DNA of 64,000 bases from Bacteroidota bacterium (GTDB lineage Bacteria > Bacteroidota > Bacteroidia > Chitinophagales > Saprospiraceae). The translations under genes were made by a program, and so were the position numbers. How positions within the stretch are numbered: the first letter of the stretch is position 1; the number at the start of each line of letters is the position of its first letter. Location: NCBI GenBank assembly GCA_017857395.1, contig JAFMDF010000005.1, positions 1 to 64,000 of the forward strand, given 5' to 3'. Below, in pieces: positions 8,740 to 17,858 of the stretch. The notes beneath the pieces were generated by a model. That model was given only the letters and a program-made list of their open reading frames with translations, was not told the origin of the DNA and searched no databases.

Positions 8740-8777
8740 CTAAATTTCTAAGACTACGAGATTTTTCTTAGATTTAG
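8740..8777. repeat. Imperfect inverted repeat upstream of the DoxX-like gene
   Basis: Arms ctaaatttctaaga (8740-8753) and tcttagatttag (8766-8777) pair over 12 bp with a 2-nt bulge. They lie 30 bp before the ATG at 8808, in the divergent lpdA/DoxX intergenic region. They could be an operator or a leader hairpin. Confidence 0.55.
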
Positions 8778-8807
8778 CGGTCTTTAAAAATTTAAAACTA
8801 GTATTTC

Positions 8808-10049
8808 ATGCAATGGCCTACCTATAGAAAAATAATTTTTCGCCTTGTTAGTATCTATATCTTCCTTTTCATCATGTCCAATCAATTTATTTTGAGTGGG
8901 CTATTTAATTTACTTTGGCAGGAATTGATTCCTTGGTTTGGCGAAAATGTGTTGCAATTACCAGAAATGGATTTGAAACCTACGGGTAGTGGCGATAAAA
9001 TGTATAATTGGGTCAGCATTTTAGTCTATGCTATTGTCTCTTTTTTAGGCACTATAATTTGGAGTATTTTAGACAAGAAACGACCAAATTATGAACAGTT
9101 ATCAACTTGGTTAGTCGTCTTAGTTCGCTATTATCTGATTTGGCAAATGTGTTTGTATGGAATGGCGAAACTATTTTATATGCAATTTCAGCCACCAAGT
9201 TTGAGTCGTTTAATTGAACCTTTTGGCGACTTTTCGCCGATGGCAGTTTTATGGTCTTTTATGGGCTATTCCAAAGGCTATACTTTTTTTGCTGGATTAG
9301 GTGAACTAATTGGTGGTTTACTTTTATTGAGTAGAAAAACCCAAACTTTAGGCGCGATGATTGTCTTAGGCGTCATGTCCAATGTCATGGCAATGAATTT
9401 CTTTTATGATGTGCCTGTGAAAATTTTATCTACGCATCTGGTTTTATTCGCTCTATTTCTAGTTGCCATAGATTTCCGACGTATTTATCAAGTTTTTGTC
9501 CTGAATGAAGCGACGACTCCGATGAAATGGACGCCTTATACTAATGACAAGGAATTCATTCAAATGAAAAATTACTTCAAATGGGGTGCAGTCGTGCTTG
9601 GTTTAGGTGGATTTACCTTCTTTTCTTTGAGTAACCTTGATAAATTTGGCCCCAATGCACCAAAGCCCCCGCTTTATGGCTTGTATGAAGTCCATACTTT
9701 TACCCTAAACGGTATCGTTCAACCTCCTTTATTAACAGATACCACCAGATGGCGAAGACTGCTGATAGAAAGACAAAAACGTGCAAGGGTTTATCAAATG
9801 GATAATAGTAAAAAAAATTATCGGGTTGAAACAGATACCGTGAATCATTGGCTTAAAATACGAATGCCAAAAAATACTGTTTTTGTAGATTCTTTTAAAT
9901 ACAGCATCCCTTCCATGCATCAATTACAACTCAATGGTGTTTTTCAAGGAGATACGCTAGATATTTTATTAAAAAAACAGCCTAGAGATTCTTTCCCTTT
10001 AATCAAAAGAGGGTTTCATTGGGTCAATGAATATCCTTTGAATCGGTAG
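8808..10049 (+). CDS. DoxX-like integral membrane protein with C-terminal soluble domain
   Basis: A 413-residue protein. Residues 10-260 hold about seven hydrophobic helices, including the DoxX-like stretch FFAGLGELIGGLLLLSRKTQTLGAM divided across two helices. Residues 270-413 form a polar domain with beta-strand character and no cysteine, probably on the periplasmic side. DoxX relatives occur as quinone-linked oxidoreductase subunits or have unknown roles, so the function is open. The start is the ATG at 8808; the hydrophobic segment begins soon after. It is divergent from lpdA. It ends 205 bp before the 2TM gene on the same strand, with no strong terminator between. Confidence 0.7.
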   Translation: MQWPTYRKIIFRLVSIYIFLFIMSNQFILSGLFNLLWQELIPWFGENVLQLPEMDLKPTGSGDKMYNWVSILVYAIVSFLGTIIWSILDKKRPNYEQLSTWLVVLVRYYLIWQMCLYGMAKLFYMQFQPPSLSRLIEPFGDFSPMAVLWSFMGYSKGYTFFAGLGELIGGLLLLSRKTQTLGAMIVLGVMSNVMAMNFFYDVPVKILSTHLVLFALFLVAIDFRRIYQVFVLNEATTPMKWTPYTNDKEFIQMKNYFKWGAVVLGLGGFTFFSLSNLDKFGPNAPKPPLYGLYEVHTFTLNGIVQPPLLTDTTRWRRLLIERQKRARVYQMDNSKKNYRVETDTVNHWLKIRMPKNTVFVDSFKYSIPSMHQLQLNGVFQGDTLDILLKKQPRDSFPLIKRGFHWVNEYPLNR

Positions 10050-10254
10050 TTTTTTTTACGCTTCAAACAAATCCTTTAAAATCCGAGATTCATCCACAAA
10101 CCCAATACAGTCCAGTTTCTAAGAGAATAAAAAGTGTTCTAATCCAATTTTCGTCTATCTTATTCAGCTATCCGTCTAATCATCTTGTCTTTTATTGGGC
10201 GGCTGCATAGCTTTAATTTCCATCTAATTACTCACCAATTTGTCTTATTTAATC

Positions 10255-10644
10255 ATGTATAAAGAACTCCGTAAAAAGGCTAAGAAAAAAGTGGAAGCTA
10301 AAGTCGCTTTTTACACTTGCATTATCGTTTTTTCCTTTACGACTATCATATTACTAATGCTGAGTTTTTATTTACCTGCAATTAGTTTTTGGTTGAGGTT
10401 GCCAATACCAATTTTTATCATGGTACTGGGAATTCTTTACCTTGCTGCCTTTGGTTATAATGCTAAGGGCGCACTTTCCGAGAACTGGCAAGAGGAGGAA
10501 ATTGAAAAGGAAATGATCAAACTCTATCAACAACAAAAAGCCCAATTGCCTCCACTAAAAGAATTATCAGAAACAGAAATTTTAGAATTGAAAGAGTTGG
10601 AACGCCTTAAAAAGAAATGGGGTTCGGAAGAGGAGTACGTATAA
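10255..10644 (+). CDS. 2TM-domain small membrane protein
   Basis: About 129 residues from the ATG at 10255; an upstream TTG at 10240 would add five residues and is less likely. The pattern of a basic N-terminus (KELRKKAKKKVEAKV), two hydrophobic helices (about residues 19-40 and 47-70) and a charged C-terminal helical tail matches the 2TM domain seen in Bacteroidota, sometimes attached to LytTR or histidine-kinase proteins. Here it stands alone. The tail is rich in Glu and Lys and probably coiled. No catalytic residues are visible and the function is unknown. It is convergent with the EF-G-like gene. Confidence 0.65.
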   Translation: MYKELRKKAKKKVEAKVAFYTCIIVFSFTTIILLMLSFYLPAISFWLRLPIPIFIMVLGILYLAAFGYNAKGALSENWQEEEIEKEMIKLYQQQKAQLPPLKELSETEILELKELERLKKKWGSEEEYV

Positions 10645-10705
10645 ACTCAAAAAGCGCCACCTCAAAAAGAAGCAACGCTTTCACTCGCAAGTTTAATAAT
10701 CAAAA

Positions 10706-12832
10706 TTAAACCTCCTGCAATTCATTTTTATATTCATTCACCAAGACCTTTTGAATATCAGGCGTGACTGCCTGAAACTCACTAAAAGACCGAATAAATT
10801 TAGCCTTACCTTGTGATAAAGACCGTAACGAAGAAGAATATTTATACATTTCGGCAATCGGTACTTTTGCTTTAATTTTTTGATAATGCCCTTCTGAATC
10901 CATGCCTATAATTATGGCTCGACGGGTCTGTAAATCACCCATCACATCGCCCATTACATCGCTGGAACAAAGGACTTCTAAATCGTATATAGGTTCTAAT
11001 AATTGGGGAGCTGCTTTTTGGAAAGCATTTTTGAAAACTTGTGCGGAAGCAATCATAAATGCCATATCATTGGAGTCAACAGGGTGCATTTTACCATCAT
11101 ATACACAGACACGAATATCTTGGCAGCGAGAACCCGTTAGTGGGCCTTCTTCCATTTTTTGCATAATGCCTTTCTTTATGGCATTGATATATTTGGCATC
11201 AATTGAGCCTCCAACTATACACCAAAGGAATTTTAGTTGACCACCCCAAGGTAAAGTGTTCTCCTCTTCTTTTCGGACAGTTAAATCACTCGGTGGTGGC
11301 ATGCCCTCGTAATAAGGCTCAATGCGCATGTGGATTTCAGCAAATTGCCCAGAACCACCCGATTGTTTTTTGTGGCGATAAGAATCATCCGCTTTTCGAG
11401 TAATCGTTTCTCTATAAGATATTTTAGGTCGAATAAAATCCATCGATACATTATTTACCTTTTCGATACGGTATTTAATAATGTCTAAATGCAATTGACC
11501 TTGTCCATATAGTAGTGTTTGTTTCAGGTGAGGGGCTAATTCTACTTTTAAAGTTGGGTCTTCTGATTCGATGACATGCAAGGCTTTCATCAATTTCTCC
11601 ATATCATTTTTACTTGGTGGACTAAAAGCCGTTCTAATTCGATGTGGTGGAAATTGTATTTTTTCTATTGCTCTGCTAATTCCTTTCTTATTTAATGTTT
11701 GATTTGTATGGGAATTTTTCAGCTTAGTCGTGACGCCTATATCACCCGCTTTTAATTCATTGGTAGCGGTTCGAATTTTGCCTTCGGAGACAAATATTTG
11801 ATTAAATCTTTCAGTGGTTCTAGTATCGATGTTTTCCAATTCTTCTCCTGATTTTAAAGCACCCGAGTAAACTTTAAAATAGGAGACATTACCTACTTGT
11901 GGTTCAGAAATTGTTTTATAAATAAAAATAGACGTATCTCCATTGGTATCACAAATCAAACTTTCGCCATCGGCTAAAGGAACGGCTGGTCGGTCAGCAG
12001 GAGAAGGGGCAATGTCATTAATAAAACCCATAATTCGGCCACTTCCCATATTTCTAGTTGCAGAACAACAGAATACTGGAAAAATTTCTTGATTAGTCAA
12101 AGCAATTTTTAAGCCTTTAGCCAATTCTGTTTCGGTTAAAGACCCATTTTCGAAGAATAACTCCATTAAATCTTCATCATTCTCAGCGGCGGCTTCTACC
12201 AAGTTATTATGCATTTCTTGTGCTCTTTCCATTGCATCCTCTGGTATAGTCTCTTTGATAGGTTTTCCTCCACCATCTGGAAAATGGTACATAATCATCC
12301 GAAGCGCATCCACTATTTTATTAAATCCGATTCCTGTATTGTAAGGAAACTGAAAAGGCAGCACATTTCCGCCGAATCGTCCTTGAGCTTGTTCTAAAGT
12401 CGCTTCAAAGTCTGCTTTATCGTGATCTAATTGATTGATGACAAACAGTGTTGGTGTATTATACTTTTCGGTGTATTCCCATATTAATTCAGTCCCCACT
12501 TCTACCCCACTTTTAGCGTTTAAAAGCATCACCCCTAAATCTGCCACCTTTAAAGAGGAGACGACTTCCCCAATAAAATCATCAAAACCAGGCGTATCTA
12601 TTATGTTAATCTTAGAGTCCTTCCATTTCGCATGCATCAAGGTACTAAAGATAGAGTTGCCTCTTTCTTTTTCGATATACGTGTAATCAGAAATCGTTGA
12701 TTCGTCCTCAACGGTTCCCCTTCTTTTGATAGCTCCTGATTCGAAGAGCATCGTTTCGGCAAAAGTGGTTTTTCCTGAGCCCGAATGCCCCAGAAGAACT
12801 ACATTCCGCAGGTCTTTAGTGTTGTAGGTCAT
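10706..12832 (-). CDS. fusA2: EF-G paralogue with altered GTPase motifs (EF-G2 type)
   Basis: A 708-residue protein with the full EF-G domain order: G domain (1-280), domain II, III, IV (SGGSGQFAEIHMRIEPY) and V. The P-loop is GHSGSGKT (15-22) instead of GHIDAGKT. Switch II reads DTPGF (79-83), so the catalytic histidine of DTPGH is replaced by phenylalanine. The G4 motif is NQLD (133-136) rather than NKxD. The N-terminal pattern resembles, from memory, the EF-G2 of Bacteroides, which is reported to work in translation without GTPase activity. I infer a ribosome-binding translocase-like factor used under special conditions rather than the housekeeping EF-G. It is a monocistronic gene, convergent with the 2TM gene. 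Confidence 0.88.
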   Translation of the reverse strand: MTYNTKDLRNVVLLGHSGSGKTTFAETMLFESGAIKRRGTVEDESTISDYTYIEKERGNSIFSTLMHAKWKDSKINIIDTPGFDDFIGEVVSSLKVADLGVMLLNAKSGVEVGTELIWEYTEKYNTPTLFVINQLDHDKADFEATLEQAQGRFGGNVLPFQFPYNTGIGFNKIVDALRMIMYHFPDGGGKPIKETIPEDAMERAQEMHNNLVEAAAENDEDLMELFFENGSLTETELAKGLKIALTNQEIFPVFCCSATRNMGSGRIMGFINDIAPSPADRPAVPLADGESLICDTNGDTSIFIYKTISEPQVGNVSYFKVYSGALKSGEELENIDTRTTERFNQIFVSEGKIRTATNELKAGDIGVTTKLKNSHTNQTLNKKGISRAIEKIQFPPHRIRTAFSPPSKNDMEKLMKALHVIESEDPTLKVELAPHLKQTLLYGQGQLHLDIIKYRIEKVNNVSMDFIRPKISYRETITRKADDSYRHKKQSGGSGQFAEIHMRIEPYYEGMPPPSDLTVRKEEENTLPWGGQLKFLWCIVGGSIDAKYINAIKKGIMQKMEEGPLTGSRCQDIRVCVYDGKMHPVDSNDMAFMIASAQVFKNAFQKAAPQLLEPIYDLEVLCSSDVMGDVMGDLQTRRAIIIGMDSEGHYQKIKAKVPIAEMYKYSSSLRSLSQGKAKFIRSFSEFQAVTPDIQKVLVNEYKNELQEV

Positions 12833-13230
12833 GTCGATACAATTTTAAAGGTGAGTAAATTATATTTCCGTTAGCAGAAAATACATATATAGATAATTCT
12901 TTTCAGAATTTAATTTTGCATCTAATTGAAATATGGAATGAAAATAGAAAATAATTATTTAAAAACAAAAATAAATTACTATTTTAAGATAAAATACAGA
13001 ATTTAATTTAAAATTTCATAGATAATCCATGCTACATTTAAAATATTATTTCCCTGTTTTTTAAAGGATAGAAATATACTTATATAGCGCGGTGCAACTC
13101 ACAGAGTTGTGCCGCTTCTTGTTCAAAAGACGGGGAGAATAAATTATATATTTCTGTAATTGTAAATCTCGTAGAGGAAGGATGTAGAGAGGTAGTTTGA
13201 ATACCTTTTGAAAATTAACGGGCTAAAACA
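12833..13230. other. Intergenic region with one small hairpin
   Basis: No credible gene. The right half up to 13080 is very AT-rich and is the 5' flank of the minus-strand EF-G paralogue. A hairpin lies at 13089-13115. No good TAnnTTTG box for the EF-G paralogue was found. Confidence 0.6.
13089..13115. repeat. 12-bp hairpin with 3-nt loop
   Basis: Arms gcggtgcaactc (13089-13100) and gagttgtgccgc (13104-13115) pair fully if two G.U wobbles are allowed. No T-run follows. It stands alone in AT-rich DNA. Confidence 0.7.
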
Positions 13231-13266
13231 AACAACCCCAATGTCAGTTAAGTCATCGGGGTTGTT
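13231..13266 (-). terminator. Terminator of the cold-shock gene
   Basis: Arms aacaacccc (13231-13239) and ggggttgtt (13258-13266) form a GC-rich stem flanked by A- and T-rich bases. It lies 28 bp past the stop of the minus-strand csp gene. Confidence 0.8.
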
Positions 13267-13293
13267 AAAAAATAATTGTCTTATGTATGCTTA

Positions 13294-13491
13294 CTAAGCA
13301 AGCTTAACATTTGCAGCTACAGGGCCTTTTTTGCCATCTTCAATATCGAAGGTAACGCTGTCACCTTGCTTGATTTCGTCAATCACTCCAGATACATGCA
13401 CAAAAAGGTCTTTACCATTAGGATTATTATCAGGTTCGATAAATCCAAATCCTTTGGTTTCATTGAAAAACTTTACAGTTCCAGTTTCCAT
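13294..13491 (-). CDS. cspA: Cold-shock protein
   Basis: A 65-residue single CSD (OB-fold) protein that binds single-stranded RNA or DNA and melts secondary structure. RNP1 is KGFGFI and RNP2 is LFVHVS, both intact, with the N-terminal GTVKFFNETKGFGF in the normal place. Length is normal. The start is ATG at 13491. The gene has its own terminator at 13231-13266 and is divergent from tsaE, with 185 bp between start codons. CATCTTTG on the minus strand at about 13570-13577 is one mismatch from the TAnnTTTG promoter box and would leave a leader of roughly 70-80 nt, short for a classical cold-shock leader. Whether it is cold-induced cannot be told from sequence. Confidence 0.96.
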   Translation of the reverse strand: METGTVKFFNETKGFGFIEPDNNPNGKDLFVHVSGVIDEIKQGDSVTFDIEDGKKGPVAANVKLA

Positions 13492-13676
13492 AATAGAAAA
13501 TATTATTAAGGTATTATGAAGAAATTAATACATCAAAATTGGTTGATAATCAATAACTTCGGAAATTAATGCAAAGATGCTGCAATAAATTAGATTTTCC
13601 TAGTTTACCCTTTCTTTTTACCCTATTTGTGACGATTTTTGCCATTTAATTCATTTATTCTTCGTCTTAAACAATC

Positions 13677-14105
13677 ATGGAACTAATAATCAACCAATTA
13701 AAAGAATTAGAAAAGGCTGCCAAAATATTGCTTTCCTTAGCAGGAAAAAGAAAGAAGTGGTGCTTTTATGGCGATTTAGGAGCAGGTAAAACGACCTTTA
13801 TTAAGGCAATCTGTAAATACCTGAATGTAGTAGAAGGCGTCACTAGCCCTACCTATTCTTTGGTAAATGAGTATAGTTATATAGATGATAAAACAGCCAC
13901 GACTAATTATTTATATCATTTAGATTTATATCGACTCAAACAAATAGAAGAGGCATTAGACATTGGTATTGAAGAATATTTATACGATAGTAATTATTGT
14001 TTTATTGAGTGGGCACAAATTATTGAGCCGATTTTACCAGCAGAAGTAGTAACGATTCATATCGAAATGCTGGAAGATGGTCGTAGAAAAATAACCTGTA
14101 TATAA
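13677..14105 (+). CDS. tsaE: tRNA threonylcarbamoyladenosine biosynthesis ATPase TsaE
   Basis: A 142-residue P-loop ATPase that works with TsaB and TsaD to place threonylcarbamoyl on A37 of ANN-decoding tRNAs. Walker A is GDLGAGKTT at 32-40. SPTYSLVNEY, HLDLYRL and FIEWAQ are the other family blocks and all are present. Length is typical. The start is the ATG at 13677. It precedes the alanine dehydrogenase gene on the same strand by 273 bp, an order I recall from other Bacteroidota, though the gap suggests separate promoters here. Confidence 0.95.
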   Translation: MELIINQLKELEKAAKILLSLAGKRKKWCFYGDLGAGKTTFIKAICKYLNVVEGVTSPTYSLVNEYSYIDDKTATTNYLYHLDLYRLKQIEEALDIGIEEYLYDSNYCFIEWAQIIEPILPAEVVTIHIEMLEDGRRKITCI

Positions 14106-14378
14106 TTGGTTATATCCTATTCAAACGCATATTACTTTAGGAAGAACTTATCGTTTTTAGTGGAAAAACAAATAATTTGACCTATCTTGTCTAACTTTAG
14201 TTATTTTTGAAGTAGATTTTAGAACAAAATAGATGTCAACGTAAATAAAGTGTTCAGCATCAGGTCATAAAAAGAGGATCAATTGAGGTTTAAAAGAAAT
14301 ATAGATAAAATTCTATAAAAAATCTTATCTCCTCTACTTTTCCTCTTTAGAAACAATAACAGGACTAACCATTAATGA

Positions 14379-15608
14379 ATGAGTGACAAAAAGAAGAAAA
14401 TTCCTATTCCAGAGAGTCTGATTAATCAACAGTATCAGACGCAAACAGAAATGTTGGAAGTGGTCAAAAAACGAAATAAGTTGACCATTGGGATACCAAC
14501 TGAAACTCGCTTGCAAGAAAATAGAGTAGCTTTAGTGCCTGCTTCTATTGCTGGTCTAGTAGCAGCTGGACATCATGTATTAGTAGAAGCTGGAGCGGGG
14601 TTAAAGACAAATTATATCGACCATCGTTTTTCGGAGGCAGGTGCAGAAATTGCCTATAGCAAAGAACGAGTCTTCAAATGCGATATTTTAATTAAAGTGG
14701 CCCCTCCTACCATAGAAGAAATAGATTTAATGCACGCCGGTCAGGTGTTAATTTCCCCTTTGCAAATTCCTATTCTTAATTCGGAATATATAGAAAAACT
14801 CTTAAAAAAACGCGTCATTGCGTTGGCAATGGAATATATCAAAGATGAATTTGGTAGTTTTCCTATTGTCCGAACTATGAGCGAAATTGCAGGAATCAAT
14901 GCCATGATGACCGCAGCAGAGTTAATGACCACGACAAGCGGAGGCAAAGGCGCATTATTAGGATCTGTATCAGGCGTCCCTCCAGCAAAAGTAGTGATTC
15001 TTGGCGCAGGCGTTGTAGCGGAAGTAGCTACAAGAGTCGCTTTAGGATTAGGTGCAGAAGTACGCATTTTCGATAATAATATTTCTAAATTAATGCGAAT
15101 TCAAGGAGTAATAGGGAGACCATTGAATACTTCGTCTTTGAATCACTACCAATTAACCAAAGAATTATTAGCCGCAGATGTAGCCATTGGTGCGATGCAT
15201 TCTACCGCAGGACGTTCCCCCGTGATTGTCAGTGAAGATATTGTAGCAGAAATGAAACAGGGTTCCGTGATTATTGATGTGAGTATTGACCAAGGTGGAT
15301 GTTTTGCCACTTCTAGAGTGACGACTCATGATAAACCGACTTTCCTTAAACATGGAGTGATTCATTATTGTGTACCTAATATTGCTTCCAAAGTAGCTAG
15401 AACGGCTTCTATCGCTGTTAGTAATATCATGACGCCTTTATTATTAAAAGCAGGAGACACTGGTAGCATCGAGGATTTATTATTCAATAATCTTGGTTTA
15501 AGACATGGTGTCTATACCTTTAAAGGTTCGTTAACCAACGAATATTTAAGTAAACGCTTTGGGCTGAAATTTACCGATTTAAATTTATTAATGACTTCTA
15601 ATTTGTAA
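14379..15608 (+). CDS. ald: Alanine dehydrogenase
   Basis: A 409-residue protein of the alanine dehydrogenase / transhydrogenase PntA N-terminal family. It would interconvert L-alanine and pyruvate plus ammonia with NAD. After a 33-residue lead comes TIGIPTETRLQENRVALVP, the usual start of the family. The Rossmann motif is VVILGAGVVAEVATRVALGLGAEV near residue 207, shown here as two adjoining halves. MHSTAGRSPVIV and DVSIDQGGCFATSR are the downstream blocks that contact NAD and substrate. The N-terminal lead is longer than in Bacillus Ald, as in other Bacteroidota. It starts with ATG at 14379. Confidence 0.92.
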   Translation: MSDKKKKIPIPESLINQQYQTQTEMLEVVKKRNKLTIGIPTETRLQENRVALVPASIAGLVAAGHHVLVEAGAGLKTNYIDHRFSEAGAEIAYSKERVFKCDILIKVAPPTIEEIDLMHAGQVLISPLQIPILNSEYIEKLLKKRVIALAMEYIKDEFGSFPIVRTMSEIAGINAMMTAAELMTTTSGGKGALLGSVSGVPPAKVVILGAGVVAEVATRVALGLGAEVRIFDNNISKLMRIQGVIGRPLNTSSLNHYQLTKELLAADVAIGAMHSTAGRSPVIVSEDIVAEMKQGSVIIDVSIDQGGCFATSRVTTHDKPTFLKHGVIHYCVPNIASKVARTASIAVSNIMTPLLLKAGDTGSIEDLLFNNLGLRHGVYTFKGSLTNEYLSKRFGLKFTDLNLLMTSNL

Positions 15609-15618
15609 TTCCAGTTGT

Positions 15619-15671
15619 CAGTTATCTGTCGTCAGTTGATGAATAAACGGGTAACTGACAACAGATAACTG
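15619..15671. repeat. 19-bp hairpin ending 4 nt before the DUF819 start codon
   Basis: Arms cagttatctgtcgtcagtt (15619-15637) and 15653-15671 pair with one C/T difference that becomes an A.C mismatch or is tolerated. The loop is 15 nt. The word cagtt is reiterated upstream of the first arm as well. The second arm ends at 15671 and the ATG is at 15676. Confidence 0.85.
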
Positions 15672-15675
15672 TCCT

Positions 15676-16842
15676 ATGATAGCACCAGACAATGCCTTTG
15701 CCCTCTTTACCATATTAGTCGCCGCTTCTGCTTTTGGAATGGTCGGTGAAAGAAAAAATTGGTTTTTAGGTTTATCTGGCGTCATCATTACAATTACGAT
15801 TACCGCATTATTAGTCACATTTCGCTTAATTCCCTCTGCTTCTGATGCGGAATTAGCTGTTCCGATTTACGATTTTATTTTTACTTACTTGATTCCTATT
15901 TCTATTCCACTTTTACTGTTTAATGTTCAAATCAAACGAATTATTAAAGATTCGGGCCGCTTATTAGGTATTTTCCTAATAGGTGCATTAGGAATAGCAA
16001 TTGGTGCAATTGTCGCTGCACAAGTCATTGACTTAGGCGAAGAGACTTATAAAATTGCAGGTGCTTTTGTGGGAACTTATACAGGTGGAAGTGTCAACTT
16101 CATGGCAGTTTCTACAACTTTTGATTTTGTAGAAAGTCCTTTGTTTCCAGCAACTATTGCCGTAGATGTAGGTTTTACAAATGTTTATTTATTAATACTC
16201 TTTATGCTACCATCCCTACAGTTTGTGAGTAGTTTTTTTACGCCTTACCAAGAACAAGTAACTCCCATTATACAAGAATCAATAAAAAAAATCATTCCTT
16301 CAAAGGTTGTTTTAATGGAACAGCTAGCTTTATGTTTTACCATTTCTGGAATCTTATGTACGATAGGTATGTGGCTAGGGCCAATCATTGCGAATTGGAT
16401 AGGCACAGATATTAATTTAGATGTATTAATTATCACAATTTTAATCACCCTTTTGGCAAATATATTACCTCAATTATTATTGCCTTTGGCTGATGTCGCT
16501 TTTGAAATCGGTCTGTTTTTAATGTATGTTTTCCTAGCAGTTATTGGCGCTGCTTCAGATATTTATGCCATCATTAATGCAGCACCGGGCATTTTATTAT
16601 TTGCCATTATCATGCTGACCGTTCATTTAATCATTAGCTTAATTGGAGGAAAATTATTAGGTATAAGTATCAAAGAAATAATGATCGCCTCTTCAGCAAA
16701 TGTTGGAGGCGTCTCCATTGCTGCACCAATGGCAGCTACTTTTGGTTTTAAAAAATTAGTGACGCCTGCTATCCTAATTGGGATTTTAGGCTATGTGGTT
16801 GGTACTTTCTTAGGTATTGGGACAGGCTTATTTTTGAGGTGA
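15676..16842 (+). CDS. DUF819 family membrane protein
   Basis: A 388-residue protein with about ten hydrophobic helices and the DUF819 (YjcL) blocks: an opening LFTILVAASAFGMVGERKNW, then GTYTGGSVNFMAV and, near the C-terminus, SSANVGGVSIAAPMAATFG. The family is predicted to be a secondary transporter; the two GG-containing helix breaks resemble the crossing re-entrant loops of such carriers, but the substrate is not known. The start is ATG at 15676, with a second Met at residue 22. The upstream hairpin ends 4 nt before the first ATG, which leaves no room for a free Shine-Dalgarno. It is convergent with the RlpA gene. Confidence 0.85.
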   Translation: MIAPDNAFALFTILVAASAFGMVGERKNWFLGLSGVIITITITALLVTFRLIPSASDAELAVPIYDFIFTYLIPISIPLLLFNVQIKRIIKDSGRLLGIFLIGALGIAIGAIVAAQVIDLGEETYKIAGAFVGTYTGGSVNFMAVSTTFDFVESPLFPATIAVDVGFTNVYLLILFMLPSLQFVSSFFTPYQEQVTPIIQESIKKIIPSKVVLMEQLALCFTISGILCTIGMWLGPIIANWIGTDINLDVLIITILITLLANILPQLLLPLADVAFEIGLFLMYVFLAVIGAASDIYAIINAAPGILLFAIIMLTVHLIISLIGGKLLGISIKEIMIASSANVGGVSIAAPMAATFGFKKLVTPAILIGILGYVVGTFLGIGTGLFLR

Positions 16843-16855
16843 TTCTAGTTGTGGA

Positions 16856-16910
16856 TTGCCAGTTACCAGTTTAATTTAAGTAAGGAATGCTCAAAACTGG
16901 TAACTGGCAA
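16856..16910. terminator. 17-bp perfect hairpin between convergent genes
   Basis: Arms ttgccagttaccagttt (16856-16872) and aaactggtaactggcaa (16894-16910) are exact inverses with a 21-nt loop. It lies between the DUF819 and RlpA stop codons and probably works both ways. It is built from the reiterated word ccagtt/aactgg. Confidence 0.8.
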
Positions 16911-16916
16911 CTGGTT

Positions 16917-17858
16917 CTATTTCTTAGCCGCTTTAATTTCCGCTAAATTCACTACAAATCCAGCTAATTTTTTATTCTTCTTAGCATGTTTCTTATAGCT
17001 AGTAGCCGTTTTCATATCAGGAAATGGGCCTAAAATTAATTTATATTTTTTTGAACCATCCTTTCCTTTTTCAATACTCATTAAAATATTTTTGAACCAT
17101 TGTCCTTGTAATTCAGCAACTCTTTTCATGGTGTTATCATAATCTGAAAAGACACCAACTTGTACGCCATAACCTTCTTTAGCAGGACGAGTTAATTGAA
17201 TTTTATACAAATCATATTGATTATAATCTTTACCTGTCACCAATTTAAATGATGATGCTTCTTCTGGTGCGTCGTTTTTAACTACCTGGGGTTTCGCCGT
17301 TGCTTTTGTTTTACTTTTTCCCTTTGGTGTAGTGACGATAGGTTCAGAAGTAGTCGCAGCAGGTGTTGGTCTTTTTTTAGGGGACACCGCAGTTTTAGCA
17401 GGTGCAGTTTTAGCAACTTCTGGTTTTTTTACAGGAATAGTAGATTTAGGAATAACGGGTTTGGAAACAGTGGTCGGTTTAGGTTTAGTCTTCCCATCTT
17501 TACTCAAAATTTCTAATTTCACTTCCGTTTTAATATTTCCTAACATATCTAAGGCAGCAGCAGCTTTACCAGACAAATCAATAATTCGACCTTTAATGTA
17601 AGGGCCACGGTCATTAATTCTAACCACGACCGACTTTTTATTATCTAGGCGAGTCACTCGAACTTTAGTACCCATGGGTAAAGTTTTGTGTGCCGCCGTT
17701 AATTTATTTTTATCATAAGCTTGACCACTTGCAGTCGCACTACCATCGAATTCATCACCATATTGGGAAGCTAAGCCATATTCTTCGGCTTGGGCTTGCA
17801 AAACAATGAAACAAAAAGAAAAGAAGAATAACAAAGAAAAATGTTGCAATTTTCTCAT
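16917..17858 (-). CDS. rlpA: RlpA-like septal protein with SPOR domain
   Basis: A 313-residue exported protein. Residues 1-24 are a signal peptide ending LQAQA. Residues 27-117 are a double-psi beta-barrel of the RlpA type (YGDEFDGSATASGQAYD, then RINDRGPYIKGRIIDLS). A Pro/Lys/Thr-rich linker covers about 120-205, and residues 220-310 are a SPOR domain (YGVQVGVFSDYDNT), which binds peptidoglycan stripped of stem peptides at division sites. There is no lipobox, so it should be periplasmic rather than lipid-anchored. Some RlpA proteins are lytic transglycosylases. The start ATG is followed directly by the signal sequence. A 16-bp AT palindrome (17870-17885) lies just upstream. Confidence 0.9.
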   Translation of the reverse strand: MRKLQHFSLLFFFSFCFIVLQAQAEEYGLASQYGDEFDGSATASGQAYDKNKLTAAHKTLPMGTKVRVTRLDNKKSVVVRINDRGPYIKGRIIDLSGKAAAALDMLGNIKTEVKLEILSKDGKTKPKPTTVSKPVIPKSTIPVKKPEVAKTAPAKTAVSPKKRPTPAATTSEPIVTTPKGKSKTKATAKPQVVKNDAPEEASSFKLVTGKDYNQYDLYKIQLTRPAKEGYGVQVGVFSDYDNTMKRVAELQGQWFKNILMSIEKGKDGSKKYKLILGPFPDMKTATSYKKHAKKNKKLAGFVVNLAEIKAAKK

